Source: an uncultured Verrucomicrobiae bacterium
GTDB lineage: Bacteria > Verrucomicrobiota > Verrucomicrobiia > Limisphaerales > AAA164-E04
Direction: 5' to 3'
NCBI GenBank assembly: GCA_943788245.1
Contig: CALSPN010000038.1
Span: 1-64,000, forward strand
Length of the DNA stretch: 64,000 bases
Of the stretch, positions 9,325-19,190 are shown in pieces. The stretch's first letter is position 1. Each line of letters begins with the position of its first letter. The notes beneath the pieces were generated by a model. The model was not told where the DNA came from. It made no database searches and saw nothing but the letters and a program-made list of their open reading frames with translations. Both the position numbers and the translations under genes were made by a program.

Positions 9325-10586
9325 CTAGCGACAAAATTCTTCGAAGCTGGCCCCCAGAAGATTGTTCACATCGCGTTGGATGGCTTGATCTGTCAGGGAC
9401 CAACCTGTTTGAGTCAGGTGAGTATATTTGTCCGTCAATACATCGGTCATGATCTGGCGGGAATGATCCCATTTGTAAATAACTTGATCCAATACACGTG
9501 CGTCCGAGTGCTGAACGGTAAAGCTCGTTCCCAGAAGCTCCATTCTGAGACGAGTCATTTCCTCAATGATCGAAGGAATATTCGTAAACCACCAGCAGCC
9601 GAAGATGTGCAGGTTCCGGAATTTCCTCCCGATCACACAAAGTTCCTGCTGATTCTCTCTGGAAAGCACCGTACACAGAAATTTCACATCCTGGTTCTCG
9701 GCGCAAAGGTTTTCCAATGCCACCAGGTCAGCCCTTCCCAATCCGTCACCGGCCAACTGCAAGTCAGGGTTCACCGCGCGCTTCACTCCTATCATCAATG
9801 CCAATGGCAGCCCGGAATCGCGACAGAAAGGAATCACGGCTTCCTTCAAAATTTTGGTTGTTGCATCATGAGCCGGATAAGCAAAGGTTGGCGGAAGGGA
9901 AACCATCAAATAGAGCGGGTTGATTTTTTCCTTCCATTCCTTGAGAAAGCGTATGATCTCCTGGCATGACGAATCGCTTAAAATCTTCGTCAACTTCATA
10001 TCCGCAGGACTTCAAATGCTTGCCAGCACTGTTCCAGTCAAGCAGGAGCGGATCGAGTCGAAGCCCAGTGAGGAACCTTTCGTCGCGAGTTGGGTTTTGA
10101 TCCCAAATGACTTTTTCCTGAGGATCAAAAGGCGAATTGGTCATGCATATTGCCCGGAGATTAGCCAGGTCCATGCACTGATCGACAAAGCTTTCTAATG
10201 GTTGCTCTCGAAACCATTGGCGTATGGCCGGAAGCTGATTGGGTCCGGTTTCGAGTCCAAGCTTATTGAGTGAAGTCAAAACGCCTCGGCATGCCTCACT
10301 CAATGGAGAGCGATCCATGAATAAGGTTTTCCATACGTGATCAGCCTGTTCTTGCTTGTCTAATTGCCAAAATTTTTCATAGGGCATGTCAGTGCTGCGA
10401 AACGCTTCGGCAACGAGGGTAGTGGTAAATTAATTGTTCATCAATGCCATAAAGCAAAAGGTCACCAAATACTGGATCATACAAATGAGTGTGCATATCC
10501 AAGGCTGGAGTGGATTGCACTATTTGCTGCACTTTTCCATGAAGCTGGGCTCGACTTGATGAAATCTGTTCGCTAGTCATGCTCAT
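9325..10586 (-). CDS. Glucuronate (uronate) isomerase-like amidohydrolase, split by two frameshifts
   Basis: The joined protein has about 420 residues. It opens with TPALDMHTHLYDP, the metal-binding HxH of the amidohydrolase superfamily placed as in uronate isomerase, then LLTYHYLVAEAFR-like sequence (read here as IYHYLVAEAFR) and, late, a conserved FGCWWFTNIPSIIEEMTR and an EFCR end. Three frames must be joined. One extra G in the run 10417-10419 and one extra A in 9980-9983 explain both breaks, giving YHYLVAEAFRSTDMPYEKFW and VDEDLSDSSCQEI. Uronate isomerases convert glucuronate or galacturonate to the ketose. The exact substrate is uncertain because this branch differs from UxaC. The start is the ATG at 10584-10586. 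The gene is divergent from an enolase-superfamily gene, which fits acid-sugar catabolism. Confidence 0.75.
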
Positions 10587-10631
10587 AAGACAAGGAACAC
10601 TATGAAAGCCATAAAACATGCGCAAGGCAAA

Positions 10632-10636
10632 GGAGG
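10632..10636 (+). promoter_or_regulatory. Strong ribosome binding site fixing a TTG start
   Basis: AAAGGAGG precedes the TTG codon at 10643 by six bases. No ATG in the same frame fits the enolase-superfamily N-terminus, and the residues after the TTG (NKIKVHSARCHTVDLKTRMPF) match the expected first strand. The start is therefore TTG. Confidence 0.65.
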
Positions 10637-10642
10637 ACACGT

Positions 10643-12072
10643 TTGAATAAAATTAAAGTCCATTCAGCCCGCTGCCACACGGTCGACCTTAAAACACGCA
10701 TGCCTTTCAAATACGGCATTGCCACCATGACAGCTTTTCCCCTGTGTTTTGTGGAGATTGATTGTGAAATAGACGGCAGGAGTGCCCCGGGCATTGCTTC
10801 AGACCTCCTTCCTCCAAAGTGGTTTAAAAAAGATCCCCAGCAGGAACCTGCCTCAGAGCTCCATGAGCTGCGTTCGGTGATTCATCATGCCTGCGCATTA
10901 AGCCTAGACCGTGAGGCTCCTACAGTCTATGAATGCTGGAAACAGATCTATGAGGAACAGGCAACATGGGGTCACGCACAAGGTCTCCCCCCCCTGTTGA
11001 TCCATTTTTGGATCCTCTCTGATCGAACGCGCCCTGATCGACGCGCTGTGCCGACACCTGAACATTCCTTTTCACGAGGCACTGAAAGAGAATCGATTCG
11101 GCATACGCTTCGAAGATATCAATCCTGATCTCAAACTCAAAGTCCCCCACTCCATTCTTACGGAAAAAACCTCTGGACCGCGTGATCGCCAGACATACGA
11201 TTGGGTTATCGGATCCCTTGACCCATACGGACATCCCTGATGAGGAACGTTTGAATGATGGATTGCCCCAATCACTTGAGGAATGCACAGACACATATGG
11301 ACTGAAGCATTTCAAAGTAAAGATCTGCGGCGATATAAGGATTGATTCAGAACGACTTGCCAAAATATCAAACGTTCTCAACACAAATGCCCCCTCGGAT
11401 TTCGCGTTCAGTCTGGATGGAAATGAACAGTTTGTTGATCCAGCTGCCTTTAGAGGTTTCTGGGAGGAGTTAAACAGCCAAAGTAATTTGAAGTCGTTCT
11501 TCAAACGCCTTCTGTTTGTCGAGCAACCCCTGCACAGAGATGTGGCACTGAACGAGGATATCGGAGAAGTCTTGCATGCATGGACCGATCGCCCATCCAT
11601 CATCATTGATGAATCGGACGGCGATCTGGACAGCGCCCGCAAAGCAATCCAGCTGGGATACGACGGCACAAGCCACAAGAACTGCAAGGGAGTCTTTAAG
11701 AGTATCTCAAATTTTCTGATGATTCAAAAGCTCAACCAGGATTGCCCCTCACGCCTCCTCATCCAGAGTGGTGAAGATTTATGCAACCAGGGTCCTGTAT
11801 CCATCATGCAGGACCTATGTGTTGCAGCTTCTCTGGGGATTCAATCTGTTGAGCGCAATGGACATCACTACTGCGCCGGATTGTCTGCTCATCCAGTTTC
11901 AGTACAGCATGAAATGTTGAGACATCATCCAGACGTGTATGCGCCTACAAAAAAAGGATGGCCATCGCTGGCGATGGATCATGGCTGTATCTCCATGCGA
12001 TCCATCAATGCATCCCCATTTGGCATTCAATGCATGCCAACCCTCTCTGATTACGAAAACGTTCAATCATAG
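10643..12072 (+). CDS. Enolase-superfamily protein (mandelate racemase/muconate lactonizing enzyme type), split by two frameshifts
   Basis: Members abstract a proton next to a carboxylate, often dehydrating acid sugars. The joined protein has about 475 residues: a capping domain with RMPFKYGIATMT, then a barrel with HFKVKICGD (the Lys-x-Lys base), LDGNEQ and VEQPLHRD and IIDESDG as metal ligands. The frame breaks at the five-T run 11005-11009 and at the six-A run 11164-11169. Removing one base from each gives HFGSSLIERALIDALCRHL and EKPLDRVIARHTIGLSDPL, both normal for the family. The start is TTG with a strong ribosome site. The divergent neighbour is a uronate isomerase-like gene. The substrate is unknown. 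Confidence 0.8.
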
Positions 12073-12199
12073 ATCGCTGCTTTGAGCCCCATGGAAGCTC
12101 CCCGTTCCTGACAGTGACGGTTGACCTGCTTCATGCGCACAGAAAACAACGGAGGGCAATTGACACATTCAACGACTCAAGATAGTTTGCCAATTGAAT

Positions 12200-12553
12200 A
12201 TGAGTGATACCATTGTCAACGACACTCCAGTCATCAGCATCACCGAAGCAGCCGCAGACGAAGTGCGCTCCATGATGAGCAATCAGCCCGAAAATGAGGG
12301 CAAACCGCTGCGCGTTTACATCGAGAAAGGCGGATGTTCTGGAATGCAGTATGGATTGCTGTTTGACGAAATCAGAGAAGGTGACACTCCATTGAAAATA
12401 CATGACGTCGACCTTGTCATTGACGCCATTAGTGCAGACTACCTGAAAGGATCAGTGATTGATTTTTCAGACAGCCTGAATCAGGGGGGGTTCAAGTTGA
12501 CCAACCCAAATGCCAAGCACTCGTGCGGCTGTGGCAAATCTTTTGAGGTCTAA
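12200..12553 (+). CDS. erpA: Iron-sulfur cluster insertion protein of the IscA/ErpA family
   Basis: A-type carrier that passes iron-sulfur clusters to target enzymes. The protein has 117 residues from the ATG at 12200. The three conserved Cys are present: one in EKGGCSGMQYG and two in HSCGCGKSFEV at the C-terminus. VISITEAAADEVRSMM is the family's N-terminal helix. Which A-type subfamily (ErpA, IscA, SufA) it belongs to is not decided by sequence alone. It stands between the enolase-superfamily gene and the leucine tRNA. Confidence 0.88.
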   Translation: MSDTIVNDTPVISITEAAADEVRSMMSNQPENEGKPLRVYIEKGGCSGMQYGLLFDEIREGDTPLKIHDVDLVIDAISADYLKGSVIDFSDSLNQGGFKLTNPNAKHSCGCGKSFEV

Positions 12554-12639
12554 TTGCATCAAAGACTTGCAACACTTTACTAAGTCCTGATACGTTTCAG
12601 AGGCAGTTGCCGGGCGTCATTTGCCCTCACTTCACACAT

Positions 12640-12728
12640 GCCGGTGTGGCGAAATTGGCAGACGCACAAGACTTAAAATCTTGCGAGGGTTAAACCTCAT
12701 GTCGGTTCGAGTCCGACCACCGGTACCA
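12640..12728 (+). tRNA. tRNA-Leu (anticodon UAA)
   Basis: The acceptor stem GCCGGTG pairs with CACCGGT (last pair G-U). The anticodon stem and loop read AAGACTTAAAATCTT with TAA as anticodon. A long variable arm (GCGAGGGTTAAACCTCATGT) marks a class II tRNA, and GGTTCGAGTCC is the T arm. The CCA end is encoded at 12726-12728. Nothing suggests an intron or decay. Confidence 0.95.
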
Positions 12729-12816
12729 TTTGGCCACTCAATACTTCCAACAATCTGGGCCGCATTTTGCAATCAAGACCATTAGTTAGAACCCGATCAC
12801 CCGTTTTTGTTGACGG

Positions 12817-12835
12817 TTCCTTTTGTCAAAAGGAA
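12817..12835. terminator. Short inverted repeat downstream of tRNA-Leu
   Basis: TTCCTTTT and AAAAGGAA flank GTC, an eight-pair stem. There is no clear T tract after it, so a terminator role is only a guess from its place between the tRNA and a convergent gene. Confidence 0.3.
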
Positions 12836-12944
12836 GTTTAAACTTGGAAGAACGCATAAACCAAATGCTTGGGAACGAAGTTCATTGATTCAATCCAGAA
12901 ATGATTTCTGGCAATCATTTGAATCACGAACGAGACCAACTAGA

Positions 12945-13643
12945 TCACTCTAGATCACAATCGCATTCGCCGCCGGTGGTCATCCAGGCGTTGGTGATAG
13001 CATGCGCTGTTTGACGACAACTGATCCACTCCGCATGCATGTCGGCATAACCCCAATTCCATCCGGCCGGACCATGATTATTGGTTTCGTCAGGGCAATT
13101 GTTTTTGCCTGAATCATCCGCATCAAGAACGAGAACAGCCTGAGATTCAATGCCCGCAGCCGTCAGAGGATTTTTAATTTGCCCTGCCCGTTCACCCAGT
13201 TCGAAGACACCGAAAAATTCATAGCTATGCCCACCCGTACTGTCCTTGGCTCCTTCTGCGGCGTTATTATTCAGATCCTGGATTCTACCCTGACGATCCA
13301 CAAGTTCTCGAATTACATTCTTGGTGCTCGGACAAATAAAAATATTCAAATCACTGATATAATTAGGGTAGAGCGAAGCCGGACCTCCATCATCACCGAT
13401 GCTCGTCGTATAGAAATAATACTTGGGAAAGTCTTCGCTGTAGAGGTGCATTCCAATCAGCATTTGTTTGATGTTACTCAGGCAAACAATACGTTTAGCA
13501 CTTTGTTTGGCTCTACTCAGTGCGGGCAGCAACATTCCGGCCAATATTGCTATGATGGCAATCACCACCAATAATTCAATCAAAGTGAATCCTTCGATAG
13601 AGCGTCCCACTGCCTTTGCATCTCGGACATTTCGATTTTTCAT
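12945..13643 (-). CDS. Pseudopilin with prepilin-type N-terminal cleavage/methylation domain
   Basis: The 232-residue protein begins with a charged leader and the prepilin peptidase site [13 protein letters not shown], followed by a long hydrophobic helix, as in type II secretion pseudopilins and type IV pilins. The body has [14 protein letters not shown] and a late [19 protein letters not shown], a version of the H-X9-DG processing-associated motif in which the DG is changed. The end is Cys-rich (GGECDCDLE). PVC genomes hold many such stand-alone pseudopilins beside exported enzymes. No secretion genes are near. What it assembles with is unknown. Confidence 0.82.
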   Translation of the reverse strand: MKNRNVRDAKAVGRSIEGFTLIELLVVIAIIAILAGMLLPALSRAKQSAKRIVCLSNIKQMLIGMHLYSEDFPKYYFYTTSIGDDGGPASLYPNYISDLNIFICPSTKNVIRELVDRQGRIQDLNNNAAEGAKDSTGGHSYEFFGVFELGERAGQIKNPLTAAGIESQAVLVLDADDSGKNNCPDETNNHGPAGWNWGYADMHAEWISCRQTAHAITNAWMTTGGECDCDLE

Positions 13644-14008
13644 CCAACGTCACCTTAGTTGAAATTTTAAGCAGTGACCAAGCACCAAATAAGGAAACTC
13701 TGACATCACAACTGTGGAAAATTGCTAAACCTGACAATACACCATGCTCCGCTTGGAGAGGTCGAACATTCTCAGATGTCATTTCAACTTCCACAGATCA
13801 ATTCAAGCCTGATATTTTTGCCGCGTGATTGAATCCGGGGGAAGACAATCGGAAACTTTCATTCCGACAGTTACTAACCTTCTTTTCACAATTATTTGGA
13901 TGCCACAGCTGGAATTAAAACCGAAAAGCGAACGAAATCTGATGAGCGTTGCCAACCATACGACAAAAGGTAGTGAGAAACAGTCGCTTTCGTTGAGATC
14001 GCCTGAGT
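13644..14008. other. Spacer upstream of the pseudopilin gene
   Basis: About 365 bases with no gene I can support. It probably holds the pseudopilin promoter. No strong repeats, RNA features or terminators are seen. Confidence 0.4.
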
Positions 14009-16141
14009 TTACTTCCCTGACGCCATGTGTTGATAAATCAGTTGAACCGCTTCACCGCGGGTAAGGTTGGCATCCGGGTCATGCCATCCCTTGGCCTTTT
14101 TCCGCATCAAGCCTGAAACAATCTCGATTGCACTGGCGCCCGTCACCTCCCGATCCGAGTGAGCAAGAACCCTCGGGCTTTTCCCTGGCTCTTTGTGGAT
14201 TTCGTAATGAAAGAATGGCTCGTGAGATTGGGTTGAATAGTCGTAGAGAGTCTCGATGTATTTGAAAGCGGGATGTCCACGGGGCACATCGCTGAAGTGT
14301 GCGGCGGTAATGCTGAGCGGGATCTCCAAACCCTTCACTGCCATTCGGGCAAACTCCCCCATCGTCACGAAATCATTCGGACGGAAGCGATAGACCTTCT
14401 TGTTCAAATCGCTCAGGCTAGCCGCGGGCCCATCCACGTGGAAGCGATCCGGATCATCATTGGCGATGGCGCCCAACAGACTCAATTTCTGAGCGGCCTC
14501 AAAAGCAGGCGCATCCCCCGGAAGGTCGGTGTAGAAAAACAGGACGCACCCCTGATTCAACAACTCATTCTGGATCTGCTTGATCGGCAGGTCGGCAAGC
14601 TCGAGATCATGGTCGATCGCCAGCGCGGCGGCGACTCCAGCCGCCTGCCCAAGCGAGCACCAGACGGGTTCCATTCGGACCGTGCACATCGCGACGTGCG
14701 TGCTCGAAATGCCCACAGGGAAAAGGATCCCTCGATGTTGTTCGGGAACCATGACGCCATAAGGAATCTGATAGGGGCCGGTCACATCAAACAGGTGAAG
14801 GGTTCCCTCAGCTGCTCCTTCTCCCGATCGCGGTTCCTTTCGAGATGTCGGCGCTTGAACATTATGGGCGTCGATCCCATAGACCCCAATAGCCACGGAT
14901 TCCGGAAGGAGAGGTCCTCGGAGCCCATTACCACGAAGGTCTTTGTGAATATCGCTTTCATTGAGCGTGTAGCGTCCATGAATCCTGCGCCCCTGACGCA
15001 CGTAAAGTCGATAAGGGACATTGTTGTTGTCCGTGAATTCATCGTCCGGAAGCCCAATATTGGGCGAGCCTCCTTCGGTTTGAATATAGTAGAGCCAACC
15101 AAGGTCGTAGTTGCGAAAGATTTTTTCGATCGCCACACGTTCTTCCCAGTCGGCCAGCACCCAGCGCGTTCCATAACCAGTCAGATCACCACCCCAATTG
15201 ATTCCCAGCATGTCGAACTTTCTATTGGGAATGATCGGCTTGGTGTTTGAACTCCATCGATACTTGGCCGGGTCATAGTTCGGCGGCGGTTCCTTGATGC
15301 GGTAAGGATGATCGGCCCGGCCATAATCCTTTCCAGTGAGACGGTAAGTGAACGCTTGCGACCGATCGTCCGGCTCTCCTGTGCTTTCCGGAAGAATGGT
15401 CGCCTTCAACGTTCCCGAGACTCCGCGAAAGAAATTCGTGTAGATGCGTCCTGCGTGCGGTTCCTCCTCGGACCGAGCTTCTCGCCCAATGCGAAATGGC
15501 ACATTGGCGAAAGCCGCCAGGTCGGCCTCGTAGGTCGCGTCAATGATCACCTTGCCAGAGTAAGCCTGCCTTTCCCCCAAACTCCCTTGATGATCACGAT
15601 CCTGAGTGATCACACCTGTCACCCGATTCCCCTTCATTTCCACATCGACCGCCACTTCGTTGAAACGTGTCGTGATGGTGCCTATCTCAGTAACCATCTC
15701 GGCATAAATTCTGGCTGCTGTGTGCGGTTCCCAGGCTCTGCCTTCCGCCACATTCCAAGGGGAACGAGGATCTCGCGTTAGATGGGCTTTCACGAGCGGA
15801 TCGTCCGCCAACTCCGAGCGATGATACGCTTTCACCCGTTGCCGGAATTCTTCCATCACGCCACTATTCGATTCCACATAGAGATCATCCAATCGAATCA
15901 CCCCTGAGGAATGAACGCCCCCGAGAACAGGCGACTGCTCAATCAGGATCACTGACTTCCCCGCACGACCCGCTGCGATCGCTGCAGCGACTCCCGCCGG
16001 TGTTCCACCGATGACAACCACGTCATAAGTGCTGGCGGGGACGTGGACCGCAAGGAGAGTTTTGCCGGCGACCTCTATTTGAAGGTCGATGACCAGCGAC
16101 AGGGCAATCAGGATCAGAAATTGGCGTATCATGTGTATCAA
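14009..16141 (-). CDS. Exported FAD-dependent oxidoreductase with C-terminal SLH-like repeats
   Basis: The 710-residue protein has a signal peptide (about 1-26) and an FAD-binding Rossmann motif DVVVIGGTPAGVAAAIAAGRAG (about 40-61), then the FAD_oxidored family body with LGGVHSSGV, KVIIDATYEADLAA and LLPESVAIGVYGID near the cofactor. The last 100 residues carry SLH-type signatures, HFSDVPRGHPAFKYIETLYDYS and WHDPDANLTRGEAVQLIYQHM. SLH repeats hold proteins at the cell surface by binding wall polymers in Gram-positives and S-layer organisms. In this group they may anchor the enzyme to the outer surface. The substrate is unknown. The gene lies downstream of the ECF/FecR block with about 500 bases between. 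Confidence 0.8.
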   Translation of the reverse strand: MIHMIRQFLILIALSLVIDLQIEVAGKTLLAVHVPASTYDVVVIGGTPAGVAAAIAAGRAGKSVILIEQSPVLGGVHSSGVIRLDDLYVESNSGVMEEFRQRVKAYHRSELADDPLVKAHLTRDPRSPWNVAEGRAWEPHTAARIYAEMVTEIGTITTRFNEVAVDVEMKGNRVTGVITQDRDHQGSLGERQAYSGKVIIDATYEADLAAFANVPFRIGREARSEEEPHAGRIYTNFFRGVSGTLKATILPESTGEPDDRSQAFTYRLTGKDYGRADHPYRIKEPPPNYDPAKYRWSSNTKPIIPNRKFDMLGINWGGDLTGYGTRWVLADWEERVAIEKIFRNYDLGWLYYIQTEGGSPNIGLPDDEFTDNNNVPYRLYVRQGRRIHGRYTLNESDIHKDLRGNGLRGPLLPESVAIGVYGIDAHNVQAPTSRKEPRSGEGAAEGTLHLFDVTGPYQIPYGVMVPEQHRGILFPVGISSTHVAMCTVRMEPVWCSLGQAAGVAAALAIDHDLELADLPIKQIQNELLNQGCVLFFYTDLPGDAPAFEAAQKLSLLGAIANDDPDRFHVDGPAASLSDLNKKVYRFRPNDFVTMGEFARMAVKGLEIPLSITAAHFSDVPRGHPAFKYIETLYDYSTQSHEPFFHYEIHKEPGKSPRVLAHSDREVTGASAIEIVSGLMRKKAKGWHDPDANLTRGEAVQLIYQHMASGK

Positions 16142-16650
16142 GCCGCAAAGTATCGCATCTGTGGTAAACTCTTGGCAAACTTTTTACCGCCTACACTGCC
16201 AAGAGGGAGACATCATGGATGAACCATCCTTCACTGGGAAAGAAATCATCCGAGAAGTAGTTAAACTCAAGGATGATGCATTGCGCTGTTCATGCTTCGC
16301 CAGTAGTCGGACGAACTCATCTTGAGATTCGAGATGGATTCGCTGCTCGTTTGCCATGTAGATACACTTATTCACTCCCGATCGTTCGGAATCCTGGCTG
16401 TGAATTTGAACTTTTGCATTATTTCTGACAGCTATCCTCGCTTCGAGTATGTCCAAACTGGGAGATCGTTTAGTTGGTGACGCTGTGAACGAGCTCCTGT
16501 TGCGGGTAGCATGGATCCCGCTGGACCGTCGGTCCGGGTGGTGCTCCATTAGAGGAGGTTGAACATTTATTAAACGAAAAAGCGCAGGAAAATAGTAAGC
16601 CCCCATTGATTTTTTGGGTTTACTGCAGAACGTTTCCGATGATTCGGTAT
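16142..16650. other. Gene-poor spacer with a possible sigma-factor remnant
   Basis: About 510 bases with no complete gene. The minus-strand frame at 16184-16606 holds, after residue 84, MANEQRIHLESQDEFVRLLAKHEQR, which resembles the start of PVC-type ECF sigma factors (see 16283-16357). The rest of that frame looks non-coding. Confidence 0.4.
16283..16357 (-). pseudogene. Remnant of an ECF sigma factor N-terminus
   Basis: From the ATG at 16355-16357 about 25 residues read ANEQRIHLESQDEF then VRLLAKHEQR. This fits the start of the ECF sigma factor at 23693-24214 (HEAFARLLVEHEQIF) and its family. The similarity stops abruptly after HEQR and the following residues are not sigma-like. A truncated copy is the likely reading, though 25 residues is short evidence. 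Confidence 0.35.
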
Positions 16651-17604
16651 TCAGTCTGATTCGGGTAACCCTCCACTCGTGAAACGCTTCAGTTGCCCAT
16701 TTGTTCCACCGATTACAAATGCCCCATCAAAAGGATTCACATCGATGGAATACGCCCATCCTTCAATGCCTCCCAGCTCCTTCAAAACCTGGACTTCGAC
16801 TGTATCTATGATCCGTAGTTTACCGTCGGAACAAGCAGCCACAATGTGCTCGCCATCGCTCAACCAGCCGAGACTTAAGGCTTCACTTTCCAATCGTATA
16901 TAGCGAACCATTCGACCGATGGTTGGCTGCCAAAAACGGATACTTCGATCGCTGGCAGCTGAAGCCACCATGGGCAGGCCGCCAACAGGCGGACGCAACG
17001 CGAGTGCATTAATCCGTCCCGTGTGCTGATTCAATGTCCGAATCAATTCTCCCGTACTCGCTTTCCAAACCCGAACAGACTGGTCGATTCCAGCACTGAC
17101 CAACGTCTTACCATCTTTCAGCAAACAAATGGCTGTCACGCTCTTCGAATGCCCCAGGAACTCACGACTCGATGATTTATCCGTAAGGGACCAGGTCTTG
17201 ATACTTTTATCTAAACTGGCAGTCATAAAAACGGATGGGTCCAACCAACACACATCCGAAACAGAGTCCTCGTGATTTCCAATCCGTTTGAGAGACTTCA
17301 TGGTGGGCCACTCGAACACCTCAACGTATCCAATTTCCGCAGGATTGCCCCCAGCAATTGCCAGGTGTTTTGCGTCCGGTGAGAACGAGAGCAAATGCAC
17401 GTTGAGCATTTCAACCTCAAATTGCTTTTTTAGTTCCAATTCAGGCCATGAGTAGAGTGCGACGCCGGCTTGGGAACCAGCCAGGACAGAATGATGATCC
17501 GGCGTGAAAACAACAGACGTTATGGGTGGCTCCGCGGATTGCGCCACGACAAAGGGGAGTAAGGCAATTACACAGGAACAAAGAATTCTTTTCAGGCTAT
17601 TCAT
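16651..17604 (-). CDS. Exported WD40 repeat protein
   Basis: The 317-residue protein has a signal peptide (about 1-23, ending in SAEPP) and about six or seven WD40 blades, seen as FSPDAKHLAIAGG, GNHEDSVSDVCWL, ASLDKSIKTWSL, FLGHSKSVTAICLL, AGIDQSVRVWKAS, SAASDRSIRFWQP and ACSDGKLRIID. WD40 propellers are binding platforms. In Planctomycetes and Verrucomicrobia they often accompany, or are fused to, PSD1-type cytochromes. Here the gene follows the DUF1501 gene on the same strand after 243 bases. A partner role with the cytochrome is inference. Confidence 0.88.
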   Translation of the reverse strand: MNSLKRILCSCVIALLPFVVAQSAEPPITSVVFTPDHHSVLAGSQAGVALYSWPELELKKQFEVEMLNVHLLSFSPDAKHLAIAGGNPAEIGYVEVFEWPTMKSLKRIGNHEDSVSDVCWLDPSVFMTASLDKSIKTWSLTDKSSSREFLGHSKSVTAICLLKDGKTLVSAGIDQSVRVWKASTGELIRTLNQHTGRINALALRPPVGGLPMVASAASDRSIRFWQPTIGRMVRYIRLESEALSLGWLSDGEHIVAACSDGKLRIIDTVEVQVLKELGGIEGWAYSIDVNPFDGAFVIGGTNGQLKRFTSGGLPESD

Positions 17605-17847
17605 GAATTTTAGTCCGCTCTTTTAAATAAGAGAGGAGCGCTGGCTTGACTCTATTGAAGGAGAGTGTTCAGACCAACATTGATGTTCTTCAGTTTTCTC
17701 TCCAACGCCTCTTAGGCGTGCAGTTCAGAAATAAGGTTAACTTAAACGAACCCTGAGACTGAATGGGTTGACGCTGTTCGAGATACTCTTCGTCTGTCAA
17801 ATCCTTGCTAAGGAATCGTGTTTTCAAACCATCAAAACGTTTGCGAT

Positions 17848-19188
17848 TTACACCAATTCCGAAACGATCTTCGAGCCATTAGGTGTGACTCGAACCGGGC
17901 GTCCGTCAGGTGTCTGCAGTTCAGTGGCGGGATCTATTCCAAGCAGCGTGTAGATCGTCGCCGCGAGATCACTGGGCGTGATCGGGCGCTCTTTCGGGAA
18001 CTCACCTAATGCGTCGCTGCTTCCAACAACCTGTCCTCCCTGAATTCCTCCACCCGCGAGCGCCACGCTGAAGCAGTTCGGCCAGTGATCCCGTCCCGCG
18101 TTGGAATTAATCTTGGGTGTCCGACCAAACTCCCCCATGACCACGACAAGGGTCTCCTCGAGCATCCCACGATCCGACAGGTCCTGAACGAGCGTCGCAA
18201 ACGCTCGATCCAGCGATGGCAACAATGCGTTCTTATCCTTCGCATGTCGGGCCTTGAGATGGATGATGTCCTGGTGCGTATCCCATCCATTGCTATTGAC
18301 CGTCACAAACGGCACACCGCGCTCGACCAGTCGGCGTGCAAGCAAGCAGCTCTGCCCGATATTGTTCCCCGAATCCAACCCGCCATATCGCTGCCGCAAT
18401 GCTTCCGGTTCGTCGGAAAGGGTGAATGCCCTTTTCGCCTCAGGATTCGCGATAAGATTGTAAGCCCGCTCCAGGTCTGGGTCGGTCGGAGTTGATTTCG
18501 ATGCATCTTTCGCATCGCCGAATGCATTGATCGCATTCACAAACTCCAGTCGTCGGTCCAGGCGGGCAAGATCGAGTCCTGCATAGAAATCCAAATCACG
18601 CACACTGAAACTGCGTCGTCCTGGATTTCCACCGACTGAAAATGGGCTCACCGATCCTGGCAAATATCCGGCGCCACTCACTTGATTGGGAAATGCCGGC
18701 ACGGCAACGTTTGATGGAAGGACACCCATTTGCGAACGCAGATGGGCAAGCGTGGCCCCCATGGTGGGGTAGGCCAACGCTGGTGATGGTTTGTAACCCG
18801 TCATCATATACTGGGTTCCAAAGTTATGCTCGCCGAGGGGCGACGTCATGGAGCGGACAATGGCCACCTTGTCCATGATGGCTGCAGTGTTTTCGAGGCA
18901 CTCCCCCAACCGGACCCCGTTCAGTTTTGTGGGGATCGATGCCATGGGTCCCCGAACCTCCCTGGGTGCATCCGGTTTGGGGTCAAAGGACTCCAGATGG
19001 CTGGGCCCGCCATCCAGCCAGATGAGTATGCAGGATTTTGCCCTGGGAATGAGTTGAGCCTTTGACTCGGCAAGCAACCGTTGCAGGCCAAGGAAATTGC
19101 CCAAGCCCAAACCCAGCGCCGTCAACCCACCTACACGCACAAAGTCTCGTCGTGTCACACCATCGCATCGTCGTGTCGTTTTCATCAT
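17848..19188 (-). CDS. DUF1501 family protein with Tat signal
   Basis: The 446-residue protein begins with TRRDFVRVGGLTALGLGLGNFLG, a twin-arginine signal, so it is exported folded. The DUF1501 domain fills the rest: SCILIWLDGGPSHLESFDPKP (metal-binding Asp of the alkaline-phosphatase/sulfatase superfamily), IVRSMTSPLGEHNFG, NSNGWDTHQD, and VVVMGEFGRTPKINSNAGRDHW. The C-terminal THXDLA-like PSDLAATIYTLLGIDP is typical. Biochemical role is unproven; relatives in the fold are phosphatases and sulfatases. It starts 2 bases after the stop of the upstream PSD1 gene, so the two are cotranscribed and probably act together outside the cytoplasm. Confidence 0.93.
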   Translation of the reverse strand: MMKTTRRCDGVTRRDFVRVGGLTALGLGLGNFLGLQRLLAESKAQLIPRAKSCILIWLDGGPSHLESFDPKPDAPREVRGPMASIPTKLNGVRLGECLENTAAIMDKVAIVRSMTSPLGEHNFGTQYMMTGYKPSPALAYPTMGATLAHLRSQMGVLPSNVAVPAFPNQVSGAGYLPGSVSPFSVGGNPGRRSFSVRDLDFYAGLDLARLDRRLEFVNAINAFGDAKDASKSTPTDPDLERAYNLIANPEAKRAFTLSDEPEALRQRYGGLDSGNNIGQSCLLARRLVERGVPFVTVNSNGWDTHQDIIHLKARHAKDKNALLPSLDRAFATLVQDLSDRGMLEETLVVVMGEFGRTPKINSNAGRDHWPNCFSVALAGGGIQGGQVVGSSDALGEFPKERPITPSDLAATIYTLLGIDPATELQTPDGRPVRVTPNGSKIVSELV

Positions 19189-19190
19189 TT

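Noticed and set aside
9376-9969. 197-residue plus-strand open frame opposite the uronate isomerase-like gene
   Set aside because: Antisense shadow of a conserved gene, no family likeness.
14273-15250. 325-residue plus-strand open frame opposite the FAD oxidoreductase
   Set aside because: It lies fully inside a conserved gene on the other strand, and its residues (Arg/His/Ser-rich) look like an antisense shadow.
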